Assembly (NCBI GenBank): GCA_033065855.1
Contig: JAVXUO010002979.1
Span: forward strand, 1-64,000
Direction of reading: 5' to 3'
Source of the DNA: Escallonia rubra
Taxonomy: Eukaryota > Streptophyta > Magnoliopsida > Escalloniales > Escalloniaceae
DNA: 64,000 nt
The position numbers were made by a program, and so were the translations under genes. The notes under the pieces are model-generated. The model did not search any database, had not been told where the DNA came from, and was given only the letters and a program-made list of their open reading frames with translations. Below are positions 12,289-24,247 of this stretch, piece after piece (the stretch's first letter is position 1; the number at the start of each line of letters is the position of its first letter).

Positions 12289-13145
12289 TTTGAATTATAG
12301 CTAAGTGATGTTAACAAAAGTTCATAGCCCAAAGAGTATTGTAAAAAGTAAAATGTCTGATGGGAAAGTGTTATGATTATTAAATGTACAACAAATTTAA
12401 GGGTTGTGATTAATAAATGTACAACAAATTTTAATAACATAGAAGGAGTTAGGACCTTAAATGTTGCATCTTTGAAACTAAGAATCAAATGAACTTAAGA
12501 GATCTAATATGGCACATATGATAACTCACTTGCTTAGGCAACAAACCTAGTAGCTATACTTTGTAAGGAACATTCACTTTTAAATTTTTGTCATTCTCCT
12601 GTAAGCATTACTACCAAAGTTGAAAATATCACCATTTAAAACTTTTGGTGTCATTAGTTATCCATCTTGTTTTTTCTATAGAGTAATGCCGTTTCTTGTA
12701 GCGATAGATTGTTGGGGGGGTCATAATAGCCCCCAATTTAAATTTTCTTTTTGGGCAATGATCCACACTTATTACCATTTTTATGTATCTCTTACTTCAA
12801 AATTGAAGTATAGAGCATATCTCACGCAAATAAAAAAAAGTAGCTCAAGCCCCCAAAAAAGTAAACCCCTCCATCTTTTCTCTCCAGAAAGACCCAATCG
12901 CCGCCCCTTCCTTCTTCGGCTTCCATGATTGTGAGGATGGAAGGGGAGGCCCTCACACCGGTACTCCTTCTTCTCTTGTTTCTTGTTTTCTTTTCACGTT
13001 TTTTGCTCCATGTACCTTCTCTTTTGCCACCATCCGCCACCACTCTCCAATCTCCACCCCCACCCACAGATCGGAAGTCCTTCAGCCGCAAACTTACTCC
13101 CTCCCACTCGCCACCACTACAGATCGATCGCTTGATCTAACTCAT
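12289..13145. other. unclassified segment with CT-rich tract
   Basis: The first half is AT-rich. The part from about 12840 to 13130 is pyrimidine-rich with short leucine-rich or proline-rich frames on the plus strand and arginine/glycine-rich frames on the minus strand. These frames mirror the base composition and match no family I recognise. It ends where the kinase pseudogene on the minus strand stops. Confidence 0.4.
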
Positions 13146-14335
13146 TTATATTGTTGAAGAATATTTTGGTGATCTTGAGGGGGAAGTCAAAAATGGCTTC
13201 AGAGGGATTTTTAATGACTTTAAGCTCCCTTCTAACATCTCTACAGCTCTAGTCATTGATGGTCGGATTAAGGGATCAGTGTGTGTGCACCGCAAGCTTA
13301 CTAGAACCATCTTATTTGCAAACGTATTTCCTCCCTCTGATTCATAATGTTGTGAGTCCAAGCTCCTCACTGAGTTCAAGCTGTTTGTACACCCAATCTG
13401 GAAAGTATATCTCGTTAGTATGATTAGTCGCAACATCGACATTCTTCCTCCCTCCAACCATTTCCAAGACCATCATTCCGTAGCTACAGACATTTGACTT
13501 GTTGGACACACCACCAAAGCTTCTACAAAATATTTTTTGAGCAATATACCCGATGGGTCCACTAGCGTTCAACATTGATACGATGCTTTCTTTTCTAGGG
13601 AAAAGTTTAGTAAGGCCAAAATCAGATATCTTTAGACAGAATTCCTTGTCCGTAAGAATGTTATATGGCTTTATATCAAAGTGCAATATTTGCATGTTAC
13701 AACCTTGGCATAAGTACTCTAGAGCAATGCATGTTGCGATATGGTACAATTTCTCCCACCCAAGTAGGCAATTAGTTGACGAGCTCCTATCATATATGAA
13801 CTTCTCGGGGGATCCATTAGCATGAAATCATAGATAAGAGCTCTTTTTCGACTCTCAAAACAGAAGCCCAAAAGAGTTACAATGTTAACATGGGAAGTTT
13901 GACTAGTACTTGCGATCTCATTGATAGATTCTTCGCCATTACTTTTTGAGTCATTCAAAACTTTGACCGCTACAAGATCGCCATTGCTCAGCTCTCATCT
14001 GTAAACACAACCATACCCTCATTTGATCCCCAATGTTTAGAACAACAAAAAAGTGATGGGTGGTATTGGAAGTGCAAGTAATTGGATTTTGTGTGTTGTT
14101 TCCAGGAAACGTGTCATCACAGTTAGAAAAAAGTAGAGATCAACGACATCGGGGCAAAAATTGAAGGGAGAAGGATCAAAAGCGTAAATATGAGACGTTA
14201 TATATGCAAGCATGTCGTCTGCATATGAAACCTCGAAGCCAGGGTAGCCATAGAAATCTACATTGTCCTTGATATGGAAAGAGTAGCTTATATTTGGACC
14301 AGCTTTGCAGTTTCTAGGCTCGTAGGCTTCATATC
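13146..14335 (-). pseudogene. degenerate LRK10-like receptor kinase, second ectodomain type
   Basis: The upstream part (14335-14040) encodes a GUB_WAK-type ectodomain piece with CKAGPNISYSFHI and GYPGFEVSYA blocks, closely related to the fragment at 29046-29660. At about 14040 it passes directly into the kinase near its glycine loop; the middle of the gene (rest of ectodomain, intron, membrane helix) is absent. The kinase keeps VAVK, the catalytic loop HFDIKPYN, DFG and the C-lobe, but has several frameshifts and stops (frames change near 13950, 13740 and 13400) and APE is altered to AQK. It is a dead gene. At the junction the ectodomain LNxGxQ codons and the kinase NIGQ codons look alike, which suggests a deletion between short similar sequences. 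Confidence 0.85.
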
Positions 14336-14430
14336 TCAAACTTTTTTATTGAATTGAATCTAGTAAAAAGGTACATATGAGGATAGTCATCCTCGCTTTG
14401 AACATACCAAAACTGAAAGAGGTAAGCCAA
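14336..14430. other. flank shared with 29661-29728
   Basis: The sequence just upstream of this pseudogene ('gaattgaatctagtaaaaaggtacat' and 'gaggatagtcatcc') also lies upstream of the ectodomain fragment at 29046-29660. The two loci therefore derive from one duplicated gene start, not only from a shared domain. Confidence 0.7.
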
Positions 14431-14584
14431 TACATATGGTGTGGATAAGGCTAAGGAATAACATGACAATTCACGAGTACACGACCATATAAAGGGCTGG
14501 GAATAATTACATATGGTGTGGATAAGGCTAAGGAATAAGATGACAATTTAAGATTACACTGCTATATAAAGGGCTGGGCATAAT
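14431..14584 (+). repeat. two tandem ~77-bp units, each ending in a TATA-like motif
   Basis: Units starting at 14431 and 14508 share TACATATGGTGTGGATAAGG, 'ctaaggaata' and an ATATAAAGGGCTGGG end. The TATAAAGGGCTGG motif reads on the plus strand, away from the pseudogene. No downstream plus-strand gene is visible. Confidence 0.75.
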
Positions 14585-15084
14585 TCAAAATGAGTGTAAC
14601 TGAGTCAACACAGAAGAATAAATTAGAATTGGTAGTGAAAAAACCGAGTTGAATGAAGATAATCATCAGAATAATGGGATCATATGTTGGGCATTTGCCT
14701 AGATTTATTATTACTATATTTTCACATGCTGGCAACACAAAATTTCTTTTATTTTTTAATTTGGGGTAAATTGTTTCTAGCTTTCCTCAGGGGGTTTGAA
14801 CTGGGACATGCCAAAATGGAGAATAGCTAATTATGGAACTATACTAAGGATTGAAGAAACGGAGAAAACAACTTGCAGCCTAAAGTCCAAAAGATACGGA
14901 ACACATATAATATGAAACCATTGACTGCTAGCTCGAAAAGGTTTGATGATATTGAGATTTGAATAAACATGCAAAGACCCTGTGGTTGCCTAGAAGGCAG
15001 ACAATGATTGCATATCTTCCACCACGGGCGATGGTTGTCGCAGAGTTGGCGCACGGCCGACAATGGGCATTACGGAGACAGTGC
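14585..15084. other. intergenic, nothing recognised
   Basis: AT-rich sequence becoming GC-richer after 15000. Small frames on both strands overlap one another and lack family features. Confidence 0.4.
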
Positions 15085-15412
15085 GCATCCACGTACGACG
15101 GGTGCCACGATGTCGACATGCAGCTGCGGGCGACGAACGTCGCGGAGATGACACGCAGGCACCAGTAGGCATCGCGTACAACGCAAGGTCAAGGTAGAGA
15201 ACAAGCATTGGGGGAAGGCAAGCTAACCCTTAAGGCAAGACCTAGGCCAACCCTTAAAGGAAGGTGGAGGCTGACCCCCAAGGGATGGTCGAGGTCGACC
15301 CTCAAAGGGTGACCAAGGCCGACCCTTAAGGGGAGGCCGACGCTGACCCTCCAAGGGTGGCCGAGGCAGACCCCCAAGGGAAGGCCAAAGGTATCCCCCC
15401 TTGGACAATTTG
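15085..15412. repeat. minisatellite-bearing direct repeat, left copy
   Basis: From about 15085 a GC-rich stretch leads into a degenerate array of ~29-bp units of the form GACCC-n-AAGGG-n-GGCCGAGG, ending near 15412. A related block in the same orientation lies at 19631-19912. Both copies share the run-in 'gcaaggtcaaggt', 'gaacaagca' and 'gggggaaggcaagc'. The two blocks flank the hAT-type transposase pseudogene. The open frames here are products of the repeat. Confidence 0.75.
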
Positions 15413-17246
15413 GCAAGGTGCATTGATGCTGTGTGCGACGGTCGACGCACGATGAGCCGTTGCAGTAGTTATGCAAAAATCAATTTCTCAGTGACGAAGT
15501 ACTGTAGAAAAAATGAAAAAATGCACGTGACTTGAGAGTTCAAAATTTACTACTGATTGTATCAATGTGTCATGCAAAACAGGATCCCCAGTGGGCTCTT
15601 GGGTGTGACCAAAGTAGGTTGGGAATATAAGCCCCCTGCATGTGGTGTGCGCGGAGGGGCAAACCGAGCATGTGTCGCACGCATAAACACTAGCGGGCAA
15701 AAAGAATAATGTTAGCAAAAAGTTGTAGCAAAAAATTAAAGGACTTGGTGAAATGTTGGGGGGAAATCCGGGCATGTAGCACATGCTTGCATATTCGCAA
15801 GTCCATACTTAGAAGGATTTTTTTTTTTATGTTTTTTTGCTAGAGAGTCGCTGACATCGTCATTGAATGACAGAGGTGAAAAGTAGGTGGCTCGAACCAC
15901 CTCGTGCACCATTTACTTAGCTTGGGAATGCTTGGGTGTCAATACGGGAGCACGACGATGGACGTAGGGCGTGGTTCGGCATCACGCCAAGGGGGCACGA
16001 TGACGGGCGTAGGGGCACGATCAATGCAAGTTGGGTCAAAGTTGTAAACAAAAATTATAAGTTTAGAAGAATGAGACAATAAGTATTGAAGGAAGCAGGG
16101 GCAGACATCTCTCTTTTAGGAAAAAAAAAATTAATTTCAAAAATCACATTCTATTTCTCTCTCTCTCCTCTCCTCTCCCATGTGCGACATCTCTCTCTCT
16201 CTTCTGTGCAACATCTCTCTCTCTCTTTCTGCAGGGGCTCACCAACTCTGGCCATTTAGCCACTCCGCTCTTCGGCAAGCAATCGCAGACGGGTGATGGC
16301 AGAGCAGACACCTATTGGCCATCATGGTCCACAGCACCTCCCCCCGACGCTGACGATCTGCTTGAGCTTAACTCTGTGTGTGTGTGTGTGTGTGTGTGGA
16401 CTGTGATAACAGCGGCCATGAGTCCCACGGACCATGACCACGAAGGCACGGTGCATGAACGATCTAGGGTTCTGAGTTCTGACGAAGCCCACCGGTGGGC
16501 GGTGACGAGTTTTTAGGGTTCCGCCACTGCTCATGACCACCGAGCACCGACAACTGCTCACGGCGACTCGGCGACGAGTCTTTAGGGTTCTGCCACTACT
16601 CATGGTGACTCAGCGAGGACTCCATCGGCGGCCGCCACTACTCACGGTGACTCGGCGAGGACTCCACCAGCGGCCAAGAACCCACTGTTGTCGGCGACGA
16701 CGACCGTTGCCCAGTACCGGTCAACTGCCTGAGGTACACTTTTTGATCATTTTATTTCCCAATTGAGCATTGATTGATGATTTTAGGTTGTTAATTAAGC
16801 ATTTAGATTGTTAAATTGAGCATTTGAGATTGTTGATCGAGGATGTGACCTAATTGTATTGAGATATCAGATATGTGACCTAATTAGATTGTTGATTAAG
16901 ATATGGATTATTGATTTGATTGAGATATGTGAACTAATTGGATTGAGATTGTCTATTGAACCAATCAATTTTGTTTGTTGGTGTAGTATAGGACTTAATT
17001 GGATTGTTGGATTGATACTAAAAATATGTTCTTGGCTTCTTGCTAGAGTAAGTATAATATAGATTCAACTCCTAATTTTGTTGGGTTAACATACGTTATC
17101 TTTTTTTAAAAGCAATTGAACATGTGGTAAGATTAAAAACATTGATAATTTTACTTCAGAACTGAACTTAAAAACTCTTTTGAACCAATCAATTTTAGTT
17201 ACTTATGAATGAAATGGTTTTGTTTTGTTTTTCTTTTTTTTTTAGA
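15413..17246 (+). other. leader region of the hAT-type transposase, with a probable intron
   Basis: No protein gene is evident. The region carries CT microsatellites near 16140-16230, (TG)12 at 16375-16398 and a GC-rich part (16540-16690) with repeats around GACTCGGCGA. A plausible intron starts at 16734 (GAG|GTACAC) and ends at 17245 (a T-run then AG), two bases before the transposase ATG, so the GC-rich block may be a 5' untranslated exon. This is inferred from splice signals only. Confidence 0.4.
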
Positions 17247-19395
17247 ATGGAAAAGTTCTTTAAAAAGAAAGCAAAGTTGAAAGGATCCTTGCAGTCTAAT
17301 AAGAATGAGTGTAGAAATCAAGATATTATTCAACAGTTTCCAATTCCAACAGTAACAGACCAGGCTCCTACCAGTGTGCATTGTGATGTTAATTCCGGAC
17401 ATTCAGGCAAAGTTAGCGATGAGTTCATCTCTGACAAGCTTATTGCGGACCCTAGGTTGCATCTGAATATTTTGGATTATGGTCCTAATGTTCGAGATAA
17501 AGTTCGACGAGCGTATTGGTCAAAAGGTCCTTGCCAACCTCACCACAATTTTCCATTTACACAATTCGGAATTCAGTCTCGTCTATTTGTTTCTTCTTGG
17601 TTTGACATTTATTCGAGTTGGTTGGAGTATAGTGTAGCAAAAGATGATGCGTATTGTTCGTGTTGCTACTTGTTCGGAAGTGCTCATGGGGAACAAATGG
17701 GTGGTGGTACTTTTGTCAAGCATGATTTTAAAGATTGGAGAAAGAGGAATAAATTTCAAAAACATGTTGGAGAAGTTGGTAGTGCACACAACCTTGCTTT
17801 AACTAAGTGTCAAGATTTTTATAACCCTAAGCAGAGTATTGAAGTAGTTTTGTCTAAGCAAACAGATGAAAGTAAAGTTCAATACCGTACTCACTTGACT
17901 GCATCAATTGATATCATTCGATTCTTCTTACGTCAAGGCATGTCTTTTTCTTGGGCATGATGAATCTAACGAATCTGAAAATCGGGAAAATTTTCTAGAA
18001 CTTTTAGAGTTTCTTGTTGATCATAATGAAAACGTGAAAAAATCATGTTGTCAAATGCTCCTAAAAATCTCAAATTGACATCACCAAAAGTTCATAAAGA
18101 AATTGTTAGTGCCATTGCTGGTCAAATAAGAGATGCAATTGTTGGAGACATGAAAACTGAATTATTTTTCATTTTAATTGATGAGTGTCGTGATGTTTTA
18201 GTCAAAGAACAAATGGGAGTTGTGAGGACGTATGATTGAACGTTTTCTTAGTATTGTCAATGTTGCTAGTACCGCTGCCTTATCATTGAAAGACGCGATT
18301 GACAATTTATTTTCAAGGCATGAATTGAGCACTTCAAGAGTTCGTGGACAAGGCTATGATGGAGCAAACAATATGCAAGGTGAATTCAATGGTCTCGAAA
18401 CTTTAATTCAAAGGGAGAATGAAAGTGCTTATTATATTCATTGCTTTGCTCATCAACTTTAGCTAACTCTTGTACCTGTTACAAAAAACAATTCTCAAAT
18501 TTCATTACTGTTTAATTTGGTTTCTAAGCTAGTAAACACAGTGTGAGTTTCATGCAAACGAAGAGATTTTTTTTTGAGAAAGTGAAGCCATTAGACTCGC
18601 TCATGCCCTTAAGAGTGGTGACATCGTCAGTGGTCAAGATTCAAATCAGGAAACTAACATCAAAAGAGAAGGAGAGACCCGTTGGGGATCACATTACGAT
18701 GCATTATTAAATTTGATTCATATGTTTGCTTAAGTGATAGGCGTGCTTAATAAGGTTGTTGAGGATGTTACATATTATGATCATAGAGGTGAAGCATTGA
18801 GTCCTTTGAATTCAGTGCCAACTTATGATTTTGTCTTCAACATGCATTTGATGAAAAACATTTTAGGGATGACGAATGAACTTTCACAAGCATTACAAAA
18901 GAAAGATCAAAACATTATGAATGCAATGAAGTTGGTAAAAATAACAAAGCAACAATTACAGAGCTATTGAGAGATGATGAGTGGGAAAACCTGCTGGAAG
19001 AGGTCTAACAATTTTGTGTAAACACACGATATTGACGTATTGGACATGGGTGCGAGACTTGTAGCCCCCGGGAGGCGAAAACTTAATGCTGAAGAAGGTA
19101 ATTTTTTTTATCACTATCGTGTTGATACTTTTTTTACGGTTGTTGATTTGCAAATCAGTGAGTTGAATAATCGTTTTAGTGAGGTAACCACAAAGTTGCT
19201 TATTTGTATGGCATGTCTTGATCTAAGTGATGATTTTTCTTCTTTTAATAAGTAGAAGTTGATACGTCTTGCATAGTTTTATCCATATGAATTTTCTCCA
19301 ATAGAGCTTAAGGTAATTGAAAGTCAGCTCGAGACTTATATTATGGATGTGCGCTCCTATGAAGAACTTTATGAAGTCAAGGGAATTGGTGAATG
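17247..19395 (+). pseudogene. hAT-superfamily transposase (TTF-type / MYM1-like), decayed
   Basis: The frame starts at 17247 with MEKFFKKKAK. Residues ~90-160 match a TTF-type zinc finger (SWFDIYSSWLEYS, then a CSCCYLF cysteine cluster). Later segments recognisable from the family are GQGYDGANNMQGEFNG and YYIHCFAHQL near 18350-18460, GETRWGSHY near 18680, and a C-terminal part near 19090-19390 (HYRVDTFFTVVDLQ, NNRFSEV) related to the hAT dimerisation region. The coding sequence is interrupted by a frameshift near 17957, a loss near 18230, a stop at 18460, and several stops and shifts after 18720. An intact protein would cut and join DNA for its element. This one cannot. Terminal inverted repeats were not found; related minisatellite blocks flank it on both sides. 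Confidence 0.85.
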
Positions 19396-19630
19396 GATGA
19401 ATGGATGAATGATAGCTTGGTTTGTTATATTGAGAACAATGTCTTCAAAACTATTGGGAATGAGGCTATTATCAAGCGCTACCAATCTTCGGGGCCTCAT
19501 CAAGTAGTTATTTAGTGTTTTCGTTTGTAAACACCGAAATATCTATTTTCTATTCGCTTTTTTTTTGCTGTAAAGAGTCTTTAGTGACTCTCATGAAACT
19601 TAATAAGACCTTTTGGATACTTTGAAGTGC
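19396..19630. other. 3' flank of the transposase pseudogene
   Basis: Includes a short direct repeat 'gaatggatgaatgg' near 19392-19407 and decayed 3' coding sequence. Nothing else recognised. Confidence 0.4.
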
Positions 19631-19912
19631 GAGCAACGAGCGACGGGCGTTGCAAAGTCAACGTGTGGCCACGAGAGACGAACGTCTCGTAGACGGCGCA
19701 CGGGCACCGACGGGCATCGCGGACGGTGCAAGGTCAAGGTGAAGAACAAGCACTGGGGGAAGGCAAGCCAACCCTTTAGGCAAGGCCAAGGCCAACTCTT
19801 AAGGGAAGGTCGAGGCTGACCCTAAAGGGGTGGCTGAGGTTGACCCCTAAGGGAAGGCTGAGGCCGACCCCCAAGGGGAGGACGAGGCCAACCCTCCAAG
19901 GGTGGGCGACAG
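19631..19912. repeat. minisatellite-bearing direct repeat, right copy
   Basis: Same arrangement as the left copy at 15085-15412: a GC-rich run-in with ACGGGC/GACGAACGTC motifs, 'gcaaggtcaaggtgaagaacaagca', then ~29-bp GACCC/AAGGG units to about 19912. The copies are diverged. Confidence 0.75.
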
Positions 19913-20025
19913 ACTTTCAAAAATCACAATTAGCGACAGATTTTCTATCGATAATAGTCCGTCGGCAAAAAACACTTTTAGCGATAGAGTTCCTAGCGTC
20001 GCTAAAAGTTGTTTTTCTTGTAATG
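19913..20025 (+). mobile_element. CACTA-like 3' terminus (unpaired)
   Basis: The sequence ends with TTTTTCTTGTAATG, close to the plant CACTA terminal consensus TTTTCTTGTAGTG, and is preceded by short inverted motifs (TTTTAGCGA and TCGCTAAAA) like CACTA subterminal repeats. No matching 5' end was found, so this is either a solo end or the right edge of a decayed element that could include the minisatellite block. Confidence 0.5.
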
Positions 20026-21369
20026 AATCTCGTATTATTATTTTACCTTAGACTTTATTTTTTAGCTTATTTTGGAGCATCAGAGATTTAATCGTTAGCT
20101 TATACGAATCTTAAATCCGGAACTAATATGAGGGGAAAAGGTCATTGAGATTTGCTGATGCTTTAGTTATTATTACCCGCCTTGTTTTTGTTAGTCTAAT
20201 CTAGTAGAGTTTTACAACTTATTGATTGGTGATGTACATGAAGCTAAACCTCCCAATAAGCATAACGTTAATTGAGTCACCTTCTTTCTTCATGAGAAAC
20301 TCCTCGCGTGTATTTTTTGTTCGGTGTATAATGAAAAGGAAAAGTTGCATTTAAAGCATGATCATACAAAAATTATTAAAGTTTTGCTAACATGATTTAA
20401 TGAATATCAAATTTGATAACTTATTTAGATCATTGTAGCTCAGGGCTACAAATGGGTTAACCTCGAAGGCAACGTCTAATTCACGAAACTTTAAATATGT
20501 GTGATCAAAATCATAATTAGAAGATAAAAGTCATTCTAGAGAAACTTTTTACAGCTCCAAAAAACTTATGTACCTTCAAGTGCTGATGGAACTAACCAAG
20601 AATCACTATGTTTTTTTCTTCAGGTTCATTGCTTGTCCGCTTCAGATTCGTGGTAGAACTCGTCCACCAATACTACACTAATACTACTTCCAAATACCTT
20701 AGCGTTATCATTGCCACTACCACTCCAGTTACCGTCGCCATAATCGTTACTTTGGCCTATCATCGCACTCTCATCATATTTTAGTTAGTTTCTTTAGGTT
20801 TATCGCTTGTTCAATCCATATTTAGATCATAACTTGTCAATGACTATTCTATAAATGTTACTTCCAAGTGCCTTAGTGCTACGATTGCAACATTTATCAC
20901 AACAATCATACCTCTTGCGCTACACCCATACTGTTACGACTATCACCACCATCGGCATCATCCCACTGCACGCCAACGCAACTATCTGCTTGTCACAAAT
21001 ATTACAAAATTTGGTACCAGCTGCACTCCACTACTATTGCAACAATTACCACTACCATAATTACCATGGTCGATCACTTGTATATTCGCATATACTTGTC
21101 ACCTTCTCACTCTCGCATCCATCACCGACATTTTGGTAATACCATTACCATAAATTACACCCTGGGCCACCAAAGCTTCCCCCTTTTATGGTTGTCTATG
21201 AAGGGTAAACAATTCTTATAACTAATTTGCCTTTCCACTTCTTTTATTCTATAGGCTCATTCTCAGCTTGCCACAAGTTATTCTTTGATCGATTATAATT
21301 TTCTTTGAGTTCAATTTAATTATCTTTGAATAATATGTTCAAATTGTGATTAACATGTTAAATTTTAAG
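20026..21369. other. intergenic, low-complexity ACC/ATT-rich stretch
   Basis: No gene. Between about 20650 and 21140 the sequence is rich in ACC, ACT and ATT triplets, which gives a spurious 94-residue frame. A compositionally similar stretch lies at 40540-40700 inside the Helitron. Confidence 0.5.
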
Positions 21370-21824
21370 AAGATTGGTGCAAAAGACTAAACTAACAGTA
21401 AAGCTTAAGGAAAGTGAGATTCCTTTAAAACTTAACTTTAGCGATCTCAAAGAAAAAATGTTGCTTAGTATTAAAATCTTCTTAAGGTTCCTAGATATTC
21501 AATCATATGTTCCAAAAAAAATATTACTGATTAGACAACGAATTAGAGATGTATAAGAATAACACAAAAGAGTAAAATATCAAATATGTCTTCAAAATAA
21601 ATAACCCGATTTTTCAACACATTTCTTATTTTAAAAAAGTATTTATAATTATTAATTATACTAAACAATTGACTGATTGCACCAAACAAACCTCCATGTG
21701 ATGCTATAAAAGGAACCAAAAAGGTTACTATGTTATTGTGTATGGAGAGTATCTGTTGATAACTCACTTCACACCATTTTTTGTAGAGACAAATACAAAA
21801 TTAAGGAAAACGTAACAACGTACT
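21370..21824 (+). repeat. left part of an LRK10-like upstream unit, interrupted by an LTR element
   Basis: Starting around 21370 ('gattggtgcaaaagactaaactaacag') the sequence matches 52075-52310 and 56413-56930. It is continuous with 24854-25603 once the LTR element at 21825-24853 is removed; the uninterrupted form is seen at 56413-58091. Confidence 0.8.
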
Positions 21825-22430
21825 TGTTTGCGCTGCTCGGCAAACTCACTATCGATTTGTGCGCCTGCGGCACAATCGATTAAAAGCGTGGAATATTTTT
21901 TGCCCCTAGGGCCTGAGGACTTCCCTGAAAGTGAGAAACTTTGACGAACAAATAAAAAATTCATGTAAAAGACTGCACGCCCATAAATGATAAAGAGAGT
22001 TTTCGATTGATTGTGAATGTTTACATAGCAATGTTTTCAAGTCTGGAAACTGAACTTCCTATCGATGGCAGCAAAAGCCTTTAAACACAAGAAAGAAAAA
22101 GACTTCAAGTCTTGATTTATCTGGTTGATGATTATTGATGATGATCTTTGACCCACTATTTATACTAGAGGCTTTGTAGAAAACCACTACCATTATAAGA
22201 TAAACTAACCACTTAAAGATAAACTACCCACTTAGGAAATAACTACCCACTAATGAGTAACCAACCACACTTATCCCTTATCAATAGGGACACATTCTCA
22301 GAAGTTGGTTTCTTCCACTTCTTGAATCTTCCATTATCTCTTAAAAATTAATGATAAAAAGAACATGTCATTTAGTGGCATTTAATCAAAGTGAAGTCAT
22401 TATTGAAAAAGATATTTTCTGGTGCAAACA
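21825..22430 (-). repeat. LTR (3' LTR in element orientation)
   Basis: 606 bp, aligns along its full length with 24248-24853 with scattered substitutions, so the insertion is not recent. Confidence 0.92.
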
Positions 22431-22504
22431 TTGCCCCTCTGGCTCAAGCAATTGAATACTTGAAAATTGCGAAGGGTCATCTTTCAAAGGAAAAATATTT
22501 TTTT

Positions 22505-22985
22505 TAATCGATAGACTTTTACTATCGATATACAGTCTTTCATTATCCATAGCCTTTCACGATCGATAATCTTTCATGATCGATAGCCTTTTATGATTGG
22601 TAGCTTCTCACTATTGATAAGCTTATATTTTTCAAAATCGATTGTGAAGAATCATATCTTCCAAAGGGAAAGCATTTTCTTACTATCGATAGAATTTCAC
22701 GATCGATATATAGCCTTTCACGACCGATAGCCTTTCATTATCCATAGCATTTCACGATCGGTAGCCTTTCACGATCGGTAGCATTTCACGATCGATAAGC
22801 CATCTATTGGCTTAAACTGTATCATCTTGATTTTGCAAGACAATATTCTCTATCGATAGGCTTGCACTGTTCGAAATGAAAGCATTTTCACTATTAATAG
22901 TCATAATTTTACTATCGATAGCCTTTTACTATTGATAGTTTTGCATTTTTCACAATCAATAAGCCATCGATTGGCTTTAGCTCTC
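22505..22985. repeat. degenerate GATCGATAG-type short repeats
   Basis: About fifteen imperfect units of the form CTTTCACGATCGATAGC, with variants such as TTACTATCGATAG, follow one another. Each carries the short palindrome ATCGAT or CGATCG. The array lies in the 3' non-coding part of the LTR element. Confidence 0.75.
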
Positions 22986-23797
22986 TATATTTATTTCGGT
23001 GTCAATGACCACATTTGGCCAAGCCACTAAACAAACCATCACTATTTTTTGCCAAGCCACTAACCAAATAATGACCATTTTTGGCCAAGCCATTAACCCA
23101 ATTAGCTTTAAAATGGCTACCGATAAACCAATCGATTGAGCATTCCTTTATTCAACATGCATGAAAAAGAATAAAACAAATAATATTTAAATATATTTAC
23201 CGTTCTGAATAACCATTGAATTAATACTCTACCTTGATGTGCTCCATAAACCCAAATAGGGTGTCCATTTAAAAAAAATGTAACACCAATTGGCTCCCAT
23301 AATACATATTTTTCATCAAATTCATGGTGTCAAAAGCTTCAAACTCACCAATAGTGTAGAATTTTAAATCGATAGCCACGGTTGGCTTGCTATACAGGCC
23401 GCATGAAAATGACTCTTTTTTGCTTTCAGCCAAAATAGGCTTGCAAACTTGCCCCCCCCAGCCATATCAATTAAATCTCTTTTTGACATATCAATCCCAT
23501 ATAAGAATGGACATAGTTGTTCAAAAATTTCTTCCATTTTTGGCCCGATAAGTTTCAGTTAGTTGCATCAATGAGTTTAAATAATTTCCTCACAAAACAC
23601 ATTTCTCATGCAATTCATCAAGAAACTCACTTAAATTGCCCGGAGATAACACTTGAAGTTGGATATTATGAAACGACTCCTCTTGATAGGAAGTCGTGTT
23701 ATTTTTACTAACCATGGCATCCATCTTCTGAAAAATGTCTTGTTTCAGCCACGTTTGGCATCATCTCATTTGCAATAGTCAAAGAATGACTATTGGT

Positions 23798-24240
23798 TTA
23801 TAACTTTTCAACCTCAGCAAGTGTGGAAATGAATAATTCCACTTCCTTCCTCATCCATCTAACTTCATCTAAAACATCCTTCGAGATTGCCGATGGATAA
23901 TCTAAACCATTGTATCCTCTTATATGATTTTCTAGCCTTTGTAACTCATAAATTGTGTCTGCCAAAATGGTTGGCAAAATAGGCAAATTATAATTTGCAT
24001 TCACGCAAGTCATAAGATCAGCCCATAAATCTCTTAAATCAGTAGCGTTGCATTCATATAAGTTGCAAACACTAACAGTTGTTCATCTCTAGGCACTAAA
24101 GATGCCGATCTACGGCCTCTCGTCAAATCAATACAAAAATTGGCATGTAATTCTTCAAAGCGGGCCTGAAATTTCAAGGAATTACTTGAAAACATATTGT
24201 TGGCATTTCTCACTTTCAGATTAAAAGGGTCCCACTGGGC
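23798..24240 (-). pseudogene. gag-like remnant of the LTR element
   Basis: Downstream of the primer-binding region two minus-strand frames read on: one with FEELHANFCIDLTRGRRSAS and VPRDEQLLVFATYMN, then, after a frameshift near 24030-24060, ADTIYELQRLENHIRGYNGL and VLDEVRWMRKEVELFIS. The charged, helical composition and position fit a gag protein. The family assignment is by position only; no zinc knuckle, protease, RT or integrase is visible. Confidence 0.5.
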
Positions 24241-24247
24241 GTGCCAA

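Noticed and set aside
15189..15476. Minus-strand glycine/leucine/arginine repeat protein
   Set aside because: Translation of a minisatellite; the second copy at 19631-19912 does not keep the same frame.
20855..21139. Plus-strand 94-codon frame
   Set aside because: Low-complexity ACC/ATT repeats; a similar stretch occurs without a frame at 40540-40700.
22505..22985. CRISPR-like array
   Set aside because: Units are contiguous and degenerate without unique spacers, in a plant LTR element.
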